From positions 53,422 to 117,421 of the forward strand of contig CAJAII010000013.1 in assembly GCA_903939755.1 (NCBI GenBank): a stretch of 64,000 nt of DNA, given 5' to 3'. Below are positions 8,024-20,100 of this stretch, piece by piece; positions within the stretch are counted from its first letter, which is position 1, and each line of letters starts with the position of its first letter. This DNA is from an uncultured Flavobacteriales bacterium. GTDB taxonomy: Bacteria > Bacteroidota > Bacteroidia > Flavobacteriales_D > Crocinitomicaceae. Below the pieces are notes generated by a model that did no database searches, was not told where the DNA came from, and saw only the letters and a program-made list of their open reading frames with translations. The translations under genes and the position numbers were made by a program.

Positions 8024-10339
8024 TTATTTCTTTTTAAATATTTTTTTCGCTTTTGATTTTTGGGGTTGATTTTTAGCAATGGTTAAGCATTCTTCCAACG
8101 AAATTTTTTCAACATCTACGTCTTTAGGCAGCTTGAAATTATCCTTTCCTATTTTTAGGTAAACCCCCCATCTTCCATTTAATAGCGTAACGTCCTCTCT
8201 TTCATCGAAAGATTTTACCAATCGATTGGCATCCACTTCTTTTTTCAAAATTATTAACTCGATGGCCCTTTCCAGCGTAATTGAAATGGGATCTTCCTCC
8301 TTTGGGATGGATATAAATGATTTTCCGTGTTGTACGTATGGTCCAAACCGACCAATATTCGCTTTTACATCCAATTCTTCGTATGCGCCTAATAATCTCG
8401 GCAACTTAAATAATTGCAACACCTCTTCCAATGAAATGGTATGAATGGATTGCGTTTTTAATAAGGAGGCAAATAATGGTTTTTCGCCATCTAATTCCTC
8501 ATCACCAATTTGCGCCATAGGTCCAAAACGCCCCATCCGAGCGATCACTTTTCTGCCATTGTCTGGATGAATTCCCAAATCTCTTTCTCCTGTAGCGCGG
8601 GCTGAATGTTCCAATGTATTTTCTACTGTAACATGAAAAGGCTTATAAAAATCCTTCAACATGGCCGTCCACTTAATTCGCCCTCCGGCGATCTCATCAA
8701 ATTCAGCTTCAACTTTAGCAGTAAAATTATAATCCAATACGTTCTCGAAATTTTCACTCAAAAACCGTGTAACTAACACACCAATATCTGTTGGCGACAA
8801 GCGATTTTTTTCTTTTCCGGTAGTTTCAGATTTAGTTATGGTATTTATAGATCCTGCCAACAAAACAAGCTCTTGATAATTTCGAAGTTGTCCCTCATTT
8901 TCTTTTTTCTCAACATATCCCCTATTTTGAATAGTTGTAATTGTAGGCGCATAAGTTGAAGGACGACCAATTCCCAATTCTTCTAATTTTTTAACTAAAG
9001 ATGCCTCCGCATAACGCGCCGGTGGCCTAGTAAATCTTTCTGTAGCTTTGATTTCTGTGGCAGTCAATTTTTCTAATTCACTAACCGCAGGAAGTAGATT
9101 ATTTTCTTCTTCATCTAGATCATCTACATTTGAAGCTAAATAAACCTTCAAGAAACCATCAAAAAGGATTACTTCGCCTTTCGCAACAAAATGATTACCT
9201 GTTGTTAAACCACCAATTGTTACTGTTGTCCTTTCTAGTTTTGCATGTGCCATTTGACTAGCTATGGCCCGTTTCCAAATTAAATCGTATAATTTTTTTT
9301 CGTCGTTTTCACCAGAAAAATCACTTTTCGAAAAATCAGTTGGGCGAATTGCCTCATGCGCTTCTTGAGCACCCGCTGATTTGGTCGTATATTTAGTCAA
9401 GTTCCAATATTGCTCCCCGTATTTTCTAATAATTTCATCTTTTGCAGCATTTATTGCTGTCTCAGATAAATTCATGGAGTCGGTTCGCATATAAGTAATC
9501 CAACCCGACTCATACAAGCGTTGCGCAACACTCATTGTTTTTGTTACGGAATAACCCAGTTTTAAACTGGCTTCTTGTTGCAAAGTAGATGTCGTGAAAG
9601 GAGCTGATGGAGATTTGCTAGCCGGTTTTTTAAGGGTGCTTTCCACGAAAAAATCAGCATTTATACAGTTCTCTAATAAGGATGTTGCTTCATCGATGTT
9701 CGATAAATTTTTATTAAGTTCTGCCTTTAATGTGCCATTTAATGCCTGAAAATTTCCTACAACGCGATAAAAACCCGCCGAATTAAAAGCTTCTATTTCA
9801 TCTTCTTTATCCACAATTAACTTTACAGCAACCGATTGAACACGACCAGCAGATAATCCAGGCTTAACTTTTCGCCACAGCACAGGAGATAATTCAAATC
9901 CCACTATCCGATCTAAAATTCTTCGTGCTTGCTGGGCGTCAACTAATTCTTTGTTAACTTTTCTAGGATTCTCGATTGCTTTTAAAATAGCCGATTTTGT
10001 GATTTCATTAAACGTTATCCGCCTAGTATTTTCTTCTTTTAATCCGAGCGTTTCAAATAAATGCCAAGAAATAGCTTCTCCTTCACGATCCTCATCCGTT
10101 GCAAGCCATACCATTTCGGAAGACTTAACTAATTTTTTTAGTTCAGCGACTAGTGCTTTTTTTTCTGGTGTCACCTCATAAACAGGCGTAAAATCATTCT
10201 CGATATCTACCGACAACCCTTTCTTTCCAAGGTCTCGAACATGTCCATAACTTGATTTAACAATGTACTGATTTCCCAAATACCCCTCGATAGTTTTTGC
10301 TTTTGCAGGTGACTCCACGATCACTAAATTCTTTGCCAT
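8024..10339 (-). CDS. topA: DNA topoisomerase I
   Basis: A type IA topoisomerase of 771 aa that relaxes negative supercoils. The Toprim domain opens the protein (LVIVESPAKAKTIEGYLG) with the acidic triad in TDEDREGEA (81-89). The core has SAGRVQSVAVKLIVDKE and the catalytic Tyr283 in ITYMRTDS. The C-terminal third has three or so Toprim-associated repeats of the type FGPYVQHGKSFISIP and WGVYLKIGKDNFKLP, and ends in a lysine-rich tail. No cysteine zinc fingers are present, unlike E. coli TopA. It is the first gene of the run down to folK. Confidence 0.97.
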   Translation of the reverse strand: MAKNLVIVESPAKAKTIEGYLGNQYIVKSSYGHVRDLGKKGLSVDIENDFTPVYEVTPEKKALVAELKKLVKSSEMVWLATDEDREGEAISWHLFETLGLKEENTRRITFNEITKSAILKAIENPRKVNKELVDAQQARRILDRIVGFELSPVLWRKVKPGLSAGRVQSVAVKLIVDKEDEIEAFNSAGFYRVVGNFQALNGTLKAELNKNLSNIDEATSLLENCINADFFVESTLKKPASKSPSAPFTTSTLQQEASLKLGYSVTKTMSVAQRLYESGWITYMRTDSMNLSETAINAAKDEIIRKYGEQYWNLTKYTTKSAGAQEAHEAIRPTDFSKSDFSGENDEKKLYDLIWKRAIASQMAHAKLERTTVTIGGLTTGNHFVAKGEVILFDGFLKVYLASNVDDLDEEENNLLPAVSELEKLTATEIKATERFTRPPARYAEASLVKKLEELGIGRPSTYAPTITTIQNRGYVEKKENEGQLRNYQELVLLAGSINTITKSETTGKEKNRLSPTDIGVLVTRFLSENFENVLDYNFTAKVEAEFDEIAGGRIKWTAMLKDFYKPFHVTVENTLEHSARATGERDLGIHPDNGRKVIARMGRFGPMAQIGDEELDGEKPLFASLLKTQSIHTISLEEVLQLFKLPRLLGAYEELDVKANIGRFGPYVQHGKSFISIPKEEDPISITLERAIELIILKKEVDANRLVKSFDEREDVTLLNGRWGVYLKIGKDNFKLPKDVDVEKISLEECLTIAKNQPQKSKAKKIFKKK

Positions 10340-10357
10340 GCTCTCTTATTTTCGATA

Positions 10358-10365
10358 CAAATGTA
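10358..10365 (-). promoter_or_regulatory. Possible -7 element of the topA promoter
   Basis: TACATTTG on the minus strand matches TAnnTTTG exactly and lies 18 bases before the topA ATG. The nearest TTG gives a 14-base spacer, shorter than usual, so only the -7 half is supported. Confidence 0.4.
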
Positions 10366-10461
10366 TAATGAATTCAATACAAGACACTAAATACTTGAAT
10401 AGATTTTTAATTATAGCCTTATTAACTAGTTAAATAAAATAAAATTCTTTTTACTGACATT

Positions 10462-10491
10462 TTGACACTAAGCGCTATTTGCCTAATTTTA
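10462..10491 (+). promoter_or_regulatory. miaB promoter
   Basis: TTG (10462-10464), 19 bases, then TAATTTTA (10484-10491), a 7 of 8 match to TAnnTTTG. It is 23 bases before the miaB ATG in the region divergent from topA and would drive the miaB-to-secG operon. Confidence 0.55.
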
Positions 10492-10514
10492 CACAAGAAT
10501 TTGCTGAATAGAAA

Positions 10515-11954
10515 ATGGAACTAAAAAATACTGAAAATCATGATGAAAGCCGGCAAGGAGAATCCTTGATCATTAAGGCTGATAATTCAATAATTCCGAC
10601 GAAAAAACTTTACTTAGAAAGTTATGGCTGCCAAATGAATTTTGCAGATAGCGAGGTGGTTGCTTCAATATTGGTCAAAGACGGTTATGAAACAACTCGA
10701 AATGTTGATGAGGCGGATGTCGTTTTTATAAATACCTGTTCAATCAGAGAAAATGCAGAGGCAAAAGTTAGAAAACGCCTAACAGAGTTTAAAAGTAAAA
10801 AAATTAACAACCCTAATTTAGTCATCGGGATATTAGGCTGTATGGCTGAAAGACTAAAAAAAGCCTTGTTAGAAGAAGAAAAATTAGTCGATCTAATCGC
10901 AGGACCGGACTCCTACCGTGACCTTCCAAATCTCATTATAGAAGTTGGTACTGGACAAAAAGCAGTAAATGTTTTGTTGTCTCGGGATGAAACATATGCC
11001 GATATTACACCTGTACGCTTAGACCAAGGCGGAGTCTCTGCCTTCGTTAGTATTACTAGGGGTTGCGATAACATGTGTTCTTTTTGTGTGGTTCCCTTTA
11101 CAAGAGGTAGAGAACGATCACGTGACCCTAAAACGATTGTCGAAGAATGTAAAATACTATTCGCAGATGGATATCGAGAAGTCACCTTATTAGGTCAAAA
11201 CGTAGATAGTTATAGATGGAATCTTACCTCAAAAGGAGAAATAAAATCCGAGGCAGAACCCACTACAGATTTCGCTCAACTACTCGAGATGGTGGCATTA
11301 GTTTCTCCTGAATTAAGAGTGCGATTTAGCACATCACATCCAAAAGATATGGTAGATGAAGTATTGCACATGATGGCTAGCTATGAAAATATTTGTCCCT
11401 ATATTCATTTACCTGTTCAGTCGGGTAATACGGAAGTATTAGAAAGAATGAATAGAGGATATAGCAGGGAATGGTATTTAGATCGAATAGCAGCAATAAA
11501 ACGAATTATGCCTGATTGCGCCATTACAACGGATATAATTAGTGGTTTTTGTGGAGAGACTGAAGAGCAACATCAAGACACATTGTCCTTAATGGATGAA
11601 GTGAATTATGATTATGCCTTCATGTATAAATATTCTGAAAGACCTAAAACCTTAGCAGAGAGGCGCTTTGAGGATGATGTGCCAGATGATGTAAAAGGGA
11701 GACGATTAGAAGAAATTATCAATAAACAATTACAGCATAGTTTAATGTTAAATGAGCGGCAAATAGGCAGCATACGTAAAGTACTCATTGAGGGACATTC
11801 AAAAAGATCTACCGAAAACTATTGCGGACGTACAGGCGGAAACAAAATGGTAATCTTTCCTAAATCTTCGATAGAAAAGGGAAGTTATGTACATGTAAAA
11901 ATCACCTCCTGTACCTCTGCCACATTATTTGGCGAAATTATTGAGATTGAATAA
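10515..11954 (+). CDS. miaB: tRNA-2-methylthio-N6-dimethylallyladenosine synthase MiaB
   Basis: A radical-SAM methylthiotransferase that adds a methylthio group at C2 of i6A37 in tRNAs reading UNN codons. The 479-aa sequence has the N-terminal UPF0004 domain with its own cluster cysteines (C39 in SYGCQMNF, C75 in [10 protein letters not shown]109 in LGCMAER), the radical-SAM CxxxCxxC (C184, C188, C191 in [10 protein letters not shown]) and a C-terminal TRAM domain from about 415. An extra 30 residues before [10 protein letters not shown] are typical of Bacteroidota copies. It heads an operon with a sigma-54 activator, lptE, an unknown gene and secG. Confidence 0.97.
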   Translation: MELKNTENHDESRQGESLIIKADNSIIPTKKLYLESYGCQMNFADSEVVASILVKDGYETTRNVDEADVVFINTCSIRENAEAKVRKRLTEFKSKKINNPNLVIGILGCMAERLKKALLEEEKLVDLIAGPDSYRDLPNLIIEVGTGQKAVNVLLSRDETYADITPVRLDQGGVSAFVSITRGCDNMCSFCVVPFTRGRERSRDPKTIVEECKILFADGYREVTLLGQNVDSYRWNLTSKGEIKSEAEPTTDFAQLLEMVALVSPELRVRFSTSHPKDMVDEVLHMMASYENICPYIHLPVQSGNTEVLERMNRGYSREWYLDRIAAIKRIMPDCAITTDIISGFCGETEEQHQDTLSLMDEVNYDYAFMYKYSERPKTLAERRFEDDVPDDVKGRRLEEIINKQLQHSLMLNERQIGSIRKVLIEGHSKRSTENYCGRTGGNKMVIFPKSSIEKGSYVHVKITSCTSATLFGEIIEIE

Positions 11955-11964
11955 AAAATAGGCG

Positions 11965-13206
11965 ATGAACATTCAACAAGTAAAACAACGATTTAGTATT
12001 ATTGGCAATGCATCACTTTTGAATCGTGCCATTGAAGTTGCTATTCAAGTTGCGCCAACTGATATTTCAGTGCTTGTGACTGGAGAAAGTGGTACAGGGA
12101 AAGAAATCATCCCTCAAGTTATACATCACATTAGTGCGCGTAAACACGGCGAATACATTGCTGTTAATTGTGGTGCTATCCCAGAAGGGACAATTGATTC
12201 AGAACTATTTGGACATGAAAAGGGTGCTTTTACCGGAGCAAGTGGAAGTCGCCAAGGCTATTTTGAAGTGGCGGATGGTGGAACCATCTTTTTAGATGAA
12301 GTCGCCGAATTACCGATGCAAACGCAAGTTCGTTTATTACGTGTTTTGGAAACAGGAGAGTTTATCCGAGTTGGATCTTCTAAAGTTATTAAAACCAATG
12401 TTCGTGTTGTTGCAGCAACCAATGAAAATATGCTGAAGGCAATCTCCAGCGGTAAATTTAGAGAAGACCTATATTATAGACTCAATACTGTTCCAATTCA
12501 GCTGCCACCATTAAGAGATCGCCACGAAGACATTCATTTGATTTTTAGAAAATTCGCACAAGACTTTGCCGATAAATACCGAATGCCGCCCATTAAATTG
12601 ACGGAAGATGCCGTTATACTAATGGCCGCGTATCCTTGGCCTGGAAACATTCGACAACTTAAAAATTTAGTAGAGCAACTTTCTGTCATTGAAACTGTCC
12701 GGGAAATAAACGGCTTATTATTGGATTCCTACTTGCCCAAAATTGCGGACAAAGCTCCCGTTAGAATTAATGATGCTGTTAATGAATCCTTTTCTGAAAG
12801 AGAAATAATGTATAAATTTCTTTTTGAAATGAAAAAAGATTTGACCGAGCTAAAAAAATTAGTCGTGGAACTTATTTCTCAAGGGAAAGATATTAACCTA
12901 AATCATGACCAAGCGGCAGTTGTAAATAGAATCTACAATGATCTTAATGAACCCATAAACAACCCTTCCCGTATTTTGCCACTAGGCAGATCAGAAATGC
13001 CAACTGGGCAGAAAAGTGAGTCAGAAACATTTGAAAACCATGAAGTATTTGAAGAGTCCCTTTCTTTGGAAGACCGTGAAAAAGAATTGATTCAAAAAGC
13101 ACTCGAAAAGCATCGGGGGAAAAGGAAATATGCCGCGAGCGAATTAGGAATTTCTGAGCGGACGCTTTATCGTAAAATCAAAGAATTTAACCTCACTGAA
13201 TTATGA
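11965..13206 (+). CDS. Sigma-54-dependent transcriptional activator without receiver domain
   Basis: A 413-aa bacterial enhancer-binding protein. The AAA+ domain starts almost at once: Walker A GESGTGKE (40-47), the sigma-54 contact loop GAFTGA (87-92) and Walker B GTIFLDE (106-112), with PWPGNIRQLKNL near 230. A Fis-type helix-turn-helix closes the protein (RKYAASELGISERTLYRKI, about 385-405). There is no N-terminal receiver, PAS or GAF domain, so activity must be set by level, by a partner or through the linker at about 265-365. It starts 10 bases after miaB and overlaps lptE by 4 bases; this placement beside miaB and lptE is common in Bacteroidota. Its targets cannot be read from here. Confidence 0.93.
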   Translation: MNIQQVKQRFSIIGNASLLNRAIEVAIQVAPTDISVLVTGESGTGKEIIPQVIHHISARKHGEYIAVNCGAIPEGTIDSELFGHEKGAFTGASGSRQGYFEVADGGTIFLDEVAELPMQTQVRLLRVLETGEFIRVGSSKVIKTNVRVVAATNENMLKAISSGKFREDLYYRLNTVPIQLPPLRDRHEDIHLIFRKFAQDFADKYRMPPIKLTEDAVILMAAYPWPGNIRQLKNLVEQLSVIETVREINGLLLDSYLPKIADKAPVRINDAVNESFSEREIMYKFLFEMKKDLTELKKLVVELISQGKDINLNHDQAAVVNRIYNDLNEPINNPSRILPLGRSEMPTGQKSESETFENHEVFEESLSLEDREKELIQKALEKHRGKRKYAASELGISERTLYRKIKEFNLTEL

Positions 13207-13712
13207 AGTTAACATTTTGTATTTTATCATTCCTCCTACTCTCATCTTGTTGGCCGACGAGTATTAGTTTCAAAGATACGGGCTCAATGCCAATAGAATG
13301 GAAGATGTTTCACATACAAACATTGGCAATAAATGCCCCAAATTGCCCTTTATTCTATGGTGCTCAATTAACCGAGAAGCTAAAAGATGGAATTCAAAAC
13401 AATACCAGACTTTCCCTTGCCACTAGATTAACAGATGCTGAGGTTCAAATTGAGGGACAAATTTTGAATTATCAAGTCAGCCCAATTGCTATTCAAAACG
13501 GGGACAATGCGTCCAAAAATAGATTAACAGTAACCGTTCAATTTACGATCAATACAACTAAACCAACAGAAGGAACTACTACTTTATCAAGTAGTCGATT
13601 TGAAGATTTCGATGCAACGACAAATTTGGCCTCTGTTGAAAATCAATTATTGGAAAACATAACAGAACAAATCGTGCAAGATCTGATTAACAAATTAATG
13701 AGTAATTGGTGA
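13203..13712 (+). CDS. lptE: LPS-assembly lipoprotein LptE
   Basis: LptE plugs the LptD barrel that places lipopolysaccharide in the outer leaflet of the outer membrane. The 169-aa protein has a signal peptide with lipobox LLSSC (Cys16) followed by the family start ISFKDTGSMPIEWKMFHIQT, the FY...LTEKLKDGI helix, and a beta strand region containing DAEVQIEGQILNYQVSPIAI. Identification rests on this pattern and on the conserved order sigma-54 activator-lptE-secG. It overlaps the preceding gene by 4 bases. Confidence 0.85.
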   Translation: MKLTFCILSFLLLSSCWPTSISFKDTGSMPIEWKMFHIQTLAINAPNCPLFYGAQLTEKLKDGIQNNTRLSLATRLTDAEVQIEGQILNYQVSPIAIQNGDNASKNRLTVTVQFTINTTKPTEGTTTLSSSRFEDFDATTNLASVENQLLENITEQIVQDLINKLMSNW

Positions 13713-14533
13713 TACTAAATAAAACAAATATCAATAAACATTTATTTGACCACAACGGGTTGGATGAAAACAAGCTATTGGAATTTAAAGAATTAATTGC
13801 CGTATACCCCTATGCCTCCGTATTTACGATTGCGTATTTGGAAGGATTGAAAAATATAGGGGACATCCATTTTGAAGGGGAATTACTGAAACATGCCTTT
13901 AAAATTTCGAATCGTCAAGTCTTACACAAGCTCTTAAGTCAAGAACAAGTAAAACACCAACTAGAAGTAATTGGAGACGTTCTTCCAATCAATCCAACCA
14001 TTGCTACTGAAGAGAATGAAACTTTGATCGTTGAAACAGAAAAGGATGAACCTGTAGTGGATGAGCTCGAAAAACTAATTAAATCATCCGTTGCCAATAC
14101 CGTTTTTATTAAAGAGTTTAACGAGGAGGGAGAAAATTTAAGAATTGCAGAAGAAGAAGCTTCATTAAATCCAGTTGTCGATCAAACTACATCTAAAAAT
14201 GAAACCGTTGAAATTGATGTGAATCCAAAATCTTTTAATAAATGGCTAGAATTGGCCGATGGCAAAGAGAAATCTGATAAAGAAGAACGAACATCCACCA
14301 TGATTCCAATTGAAAAGAAAAAACGGGATTTTTATTCTCCAACTAAAAAAGCGAAGGAAAGTATCGATGAGAATAAGATGCCAGTTAGCGAAACCTTAGC
14401 CAAAATATTTGTACTTCAAGGAAATTATCCTAAAGCAATCTATGTTTATGAACAATTAATATTAATATATCCCGAAAAAAAGAATATATTTGCAACCCAA
14501 ATAAAACATTTATCTATTAAACTAATAAACTAA
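13709..14533 (+). CDS. Unknown protein with C-terminal TPR-like helix pair
   Basis: I do not recognise a named family. The likely start is GTG at 13709, which overlaps the lptE stop as GTGA; a TTG one codon earlier is possible. The 274-aa product is soluble, with no signal peptide. The first 90 residues look helical (KLLEFKELIAVYPYASVFTI), the middle (about 95-210) is acidic and low in complexity, and the end, SETLAKIFVLQGNYPKAIYVYEQLILIYPEKK, is a clear TPR-like hairpin. The position between lptE and secG is conserved in Flavobacteriia, which suggests a cytoplasmic role linked to the envelope, but no function can be given. Confidence 0.8.
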   Translation: MILNKTNINKHLFDHNGLDENKLLEFKELIAVYPYASVFTIAYLEGLKNIGDIHFEGELLKHAFKISNRQVLHKLLSQEQVKHQLEVIGDVLPINPTIATEENETLIVETEKDEPVVDELEKLIKSSVANTVFIKEFNEEGENLRIAEEEASLNPVVDQTTSKNETVEIDVNPKSFNKWLELADGKEKSDKEERTSTMIPIEKKKRDFYSPTKKAKESIDENKMPVSETLAKIFVLQGNYPKAIYVYEQLILIYPEKKNIFATQIKHLSIKLIN

Positions 14534-14535
14534 AT

Positions 14536-14859
14536 ATGGGTACTTTTTTATCTATCATTATCATAATTGCGGCGATTCTATTAACCTTGGTTATCTTTAT
14601 TCAAAACCCTAAAGGCGGGGGCTTAAGTTCTGACTTCGGTTCGCCAGCTCAGTTAGGTGGTGTAAAACGAACTAATGAATTTATCGATAAATTAACTTGG
14701 TCGCTTGCAGGCATTATCGTTGCAGGAAGTATCATGATAACTATGCTTCAGCCTAGCTTGAAGTCAAATGTTACAAAGCAACAACAGACTGAACAGAAAA
14801 AGGACAATGGAAAAACTCCTACTAAACAGCCTCAAACTCCAAACAACAAAAAGAAGTAG
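14536..14859 (+). CDS. secG: Preprotein translocase subunit SecG
   Basis: SecG is the small auxiliary subunit of the SecYEG channel in the inner membrane. The 107-aa protein has two membrane helices (about 4-22 and 55-74) around the family loop VIFIQNPKGGGLSSDFG, and a hydrophilic C-terminal tail rich in Gln, Lys and Pro. It starts 2 bases after the previous gene and ends the miaB operon, with a strong terminator behind it. Confidence 0.95.
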   Translation: MGTFLSIIIIIAAILLTLVIFIQNPKGGGLSSDFGSPAQLGGVKRTNEFIDKLTWSLAGIIVAGSIMITMLQPSLKSNVTKQQQTEQKKDNGKTPTKQPQTPNNKKK

Positions 14860-14886
14860 ATAATTATATTGTCAATTCAAGGCTTT

Positions 14887-14922
14887 AAATGTCAGTATGT
14901 CACTCCTACTGACATTTTTTTT
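14887..14922 (+). terminator. Rho-independent terminator after secG
   Basis: AAATGTCAGTA (14887-14897) pairs perfectly with TACTGACATTT (14907-14917) over a 9-base loop, followed by a run of T. It separates the miaB-secG operon from groES. Confidence 0.85.
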
Positions 14923-15020
14923 GTTCTTTAATCTTACAAAAAAGTAAAATTGTCGGGGATTGTCATTTGGCATAAAATTAGACCAAATCGAGTGTTAATT
15001 TAAACAATAACTATAAAAAT

Positions 15021-16945
<1,925 letters not shown>

Positions 16946-16951
16946 GAGTAT

Positions 16952-16970
16952 AGGGCCCTAGGCCCTTTCT
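16952..16970 (+). terminator. Weak hairpin just after groEL
   Basis: AGGGCC (16952-16957) pairs with GGCCCT (16961-16966) over a three-base loop, followed by a pyrimidine tract without a clean T run. It may be a first-stage terminator or a transcript-end stabiliser ahead of the stronger hairpin at 17019. Confidence 0.4.
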
Positions 16971-17018
16971 CGTTTCTTTCTTCCCGATTTTTTTCGGATA
17001 GTTGGAAACGTCAATATA

Positions 17019-17055
17019 AAAGCCATCGGTCTTTGACTGATGGCTTTCTTTTTTT
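17019..17055 (+). terminator. Rho-independent terminator of groES-groEL
   Basis: AAAGCCATCGGT (17019-17030) pairs with ACTGATGGCTTT (17036-17047), one G-T pair included, over a CTTTG loop, followed by CTTTTTTT. Only short gaps remain on either side between groEL and the cytochrome gene. Confidence 0.85.
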
Positions 17056-17168
17056 AGTTAACAATTGAAAGTAAGCGTATAATTAAGAGCAGAATATAAT
17101 TATGGGGTGACTAACCCTTGATTACTAAAAAATAAAAAGTTTATCTTATATAAAAGGTAAGGTATGCT

Positions 17169-17176
17169 TACTTTTG
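17169..17176 (+). promoter_or_regulatory. Possible -7 element of the ccs gene
   Basis: TACTTTTG is an exact TAnnTTTG match 19 bases before the ATG at 17196. There is no TTG at the right spacing upstream. Confidence 0.4.
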
Positions 17177-17195
17177 TAGCTAAAAACATTACTAC

Positions 17196-20100
17196 ATGTT
17201 AGAACGCCTATTCAAAAACTTTTTTGCAATGCGCTATATCTCAATGGCCTTGCTATTATTCCTTCTTGCCATCGGCTCTGCGACATTTCTTGAATCCATT
17301 TATGGCATACAAACCGCCAAGATTGTGGTCTACAACGCCACTTGGTTTACCGTTCTTCTTATTTATTTGAGCTTCGGTTTGATTTCAAATATTTTCACCT
17401 ACCAAATGTGGCAAGCCAAAAAAATTGCACTATTTAGTTTCCATATTGCTTTTCTTATAATCATGGTTGGTGCGGCATTAACACGCTATGTTGGTTTTGA
17501 AGGATTAATGGTTATTCGAGAGGGATCCTCATCAAATTTCATATACTCTGCAGACCCAAAATTACTCGTTTATGCAGATGATGGCCAACAATCAGAAATG
17601 GAGGCTTATCCTACTTTTTTAAGCCCAATAAACATTCCTCTATTTAATAATCATTTTAGCCATTCCTTAGAAATTGGTAAAAAGAGTATTCGTGTTGAAT
17701 ACCTAGATTTTCAATCTAAAATGATTGATAGTCTGGAAATAAATGCCTCTTATAAAGAAGTTGTTATTGATATTATCACCAATGGGATGCAATCCAATTA
17801 CGTAGAAAAAAACGAGGTCTTTATGGTCGGAAATATCCCCGTTTCATTTGACAAAGCACTTACTATGCCCGGAATAGAAATAAAATCTGTTGGCAACGAT
17901 TATTTAATGAAAGCTACTATTCCTATTCGTTATTTGCCAATGTCTCAGATGCAAAAAGCGCGACAAACGGGCGCAGAAATTCCTGATAGTGCCTACCATG
18001 AATTAATACTAGATAAGTGGGACACTATGCGTACAACAACCTTATACCAAGCCGGAAGCGAGCAATTTGTGATAAAACAACTAATCAAACACGCTCGAAA
18101 AAAATTGTTCCCATCAGGAAACAAGAAAGTTGGAGCTGATTATTTAACGGTTAAAGTTTCAACTGGAAAAGAATCAAAGGTTATTCGCTTGATGGGTGGA
18201 ATGGGCGCATTACCAACACCTGAATATTTCATGCTAGCCGGCGTCAAAATACAATTAGAATATGGTTCAATTCGAATGCCATTACCTTTTTCAGTGAATT
18301 GTAATGAATTCACACTTAAGAAATACCCCGGTTCAGAATCCCCTTCCTCATTCGAAAGTGAATTAACTATTATTGATCCGAAAAATAATTATCACAGTAA
18401 GCGAAAAGTATTTATGAATAATGTGACCGATTATAAAGGATATCGCTTTTTTCAATCGAGCTACGATTTAGACGACCCGAAAACACCTGAAAATGAAGAG
18501 GGAACGCGACTAAGTGTTAATTACGATGAGCTTGGTACAACCGTTACCTATATCGGCTACCTGCTAATGGCTATAGGAATGATCTTATCTATTTTCTCTC
18601 CTAATGGGCGATTCCGTGACCTAAACACAAAACTTGAGAAATTAAAGCAACAAAAAAACACCCTGCTTATTTTTCTGATGTTGATAAGCATGCCTCTATC
18701 TAGTAAGTTATTTGGGCAACACGACCATTCCAAAGATCCTGTTAAACCCATTCATCGGGTTATAGGTAGCGAACACTCACAAGAATTAGCCTCCTTATTG
18801 GTTCAGAATTATGAAGGCCGAATTGTCCCTTTCCACTCATTAAGTGATCAGTTAGCACGAAAAATTCACGGAAAGAATCGTTACAACGACATAAATTGCG
18901 TTCAGTTTATTATGAGTATGCATATGTATCCTGAATATTGGGCACATGAGCCAATAATAGCTGTGCCTGCAGCATTACAAGATCGTTTAAAACTAAAAAA
19001 ATTCGTGTCTATTATTGATTTGAGTTCTAAAACAGCCAATTTTAAGTGGCTAGAACTTTACCAAATCGCATTTCAAAAATCAGAATCGAAACGAGATGAA
19101 TTTGAAAAGAAATTAATCAAACTTAACGAAAAGTTTGAGGTAGTGAATAGCATTTTAGGATGGCAATACATGCGCATAATTCCCAAAAAGAAAGACGCAA
19201 ATAATACCTGGTATATTCCTATGGATAGATCATTAATGCAAGTTGATTCAATTACATCATATGAAACACTGAAGTATTTTAGCTTTATTGATAAAGCGGC
19301 TCAAACTGGAAACTATAATGATGCATCCAAACAATTGAAAATCATCAAAAAATTCCAGCGAACTATTGGTGCTAATGTTGTTCCATCTGAGAATAAAGTA
19401 AACATTGAAATAAGTTATAATAAAATGCAACTATTCGCAAATACTTGGAAAACGTATCTTGTTGTTGGTTTCTTAATGCTAGTCCTGTTTTATATTTCTG
19501 TATTTACTAAAATAAAATCGCGTACTACGAAAATACTATCCATGGTTAGGAAATTTTTTGTTTTCATATTAATTGTATTTTTCGTTTATCATGGAATAGG
19601 CTTGAGCTTTCGCTGGTACATTTCAGGACATGCACCCTGGAGTAATGGATACGAAGCTGTTATTTTTATTGCATGGATAACAATGATTGCCGGATTTCTT
19701 TTTTCAAGAAAAAATGAAGTGGTATTACCTGGGACGGTTATCCTTGCTGCATTAATGATTTTTGTTACTGAAATGAATTTACTAGATCCAGAAATAACAC
19801 CATTAGTGCCCGTATTAAAATCTTATTGGTTAATGATTCATGTGGCAATCATCACAGGAAGTTATGGGTTTTTGGGTTTAGCATGCGTATTGGGCTTACT
19901 GAACATTATTCTCTATATTTTCAGAAGAAAATCGAATGGTGAAATCGTTACTCGAAACATTACCGAACTCACTTATATTTCAGAAATGACCATGACGATT
20001 GGCGTTTTTATGTTAACTATAGGTACTTTTTTAGGAGGTATATGGGCAAATGAATCTTGGGGCAGATATTGGGGCTGGGATCCAAAAGAAACCTGGGCAT

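Noticed and set aside
14923..15020. CIRCE element or heat-shock operator before groES
   Set aside because: No TTAGCACTC-N9-GAGTGCTAA-type inverted repeat is present; the gap is AT-rich with no strong promoter match.
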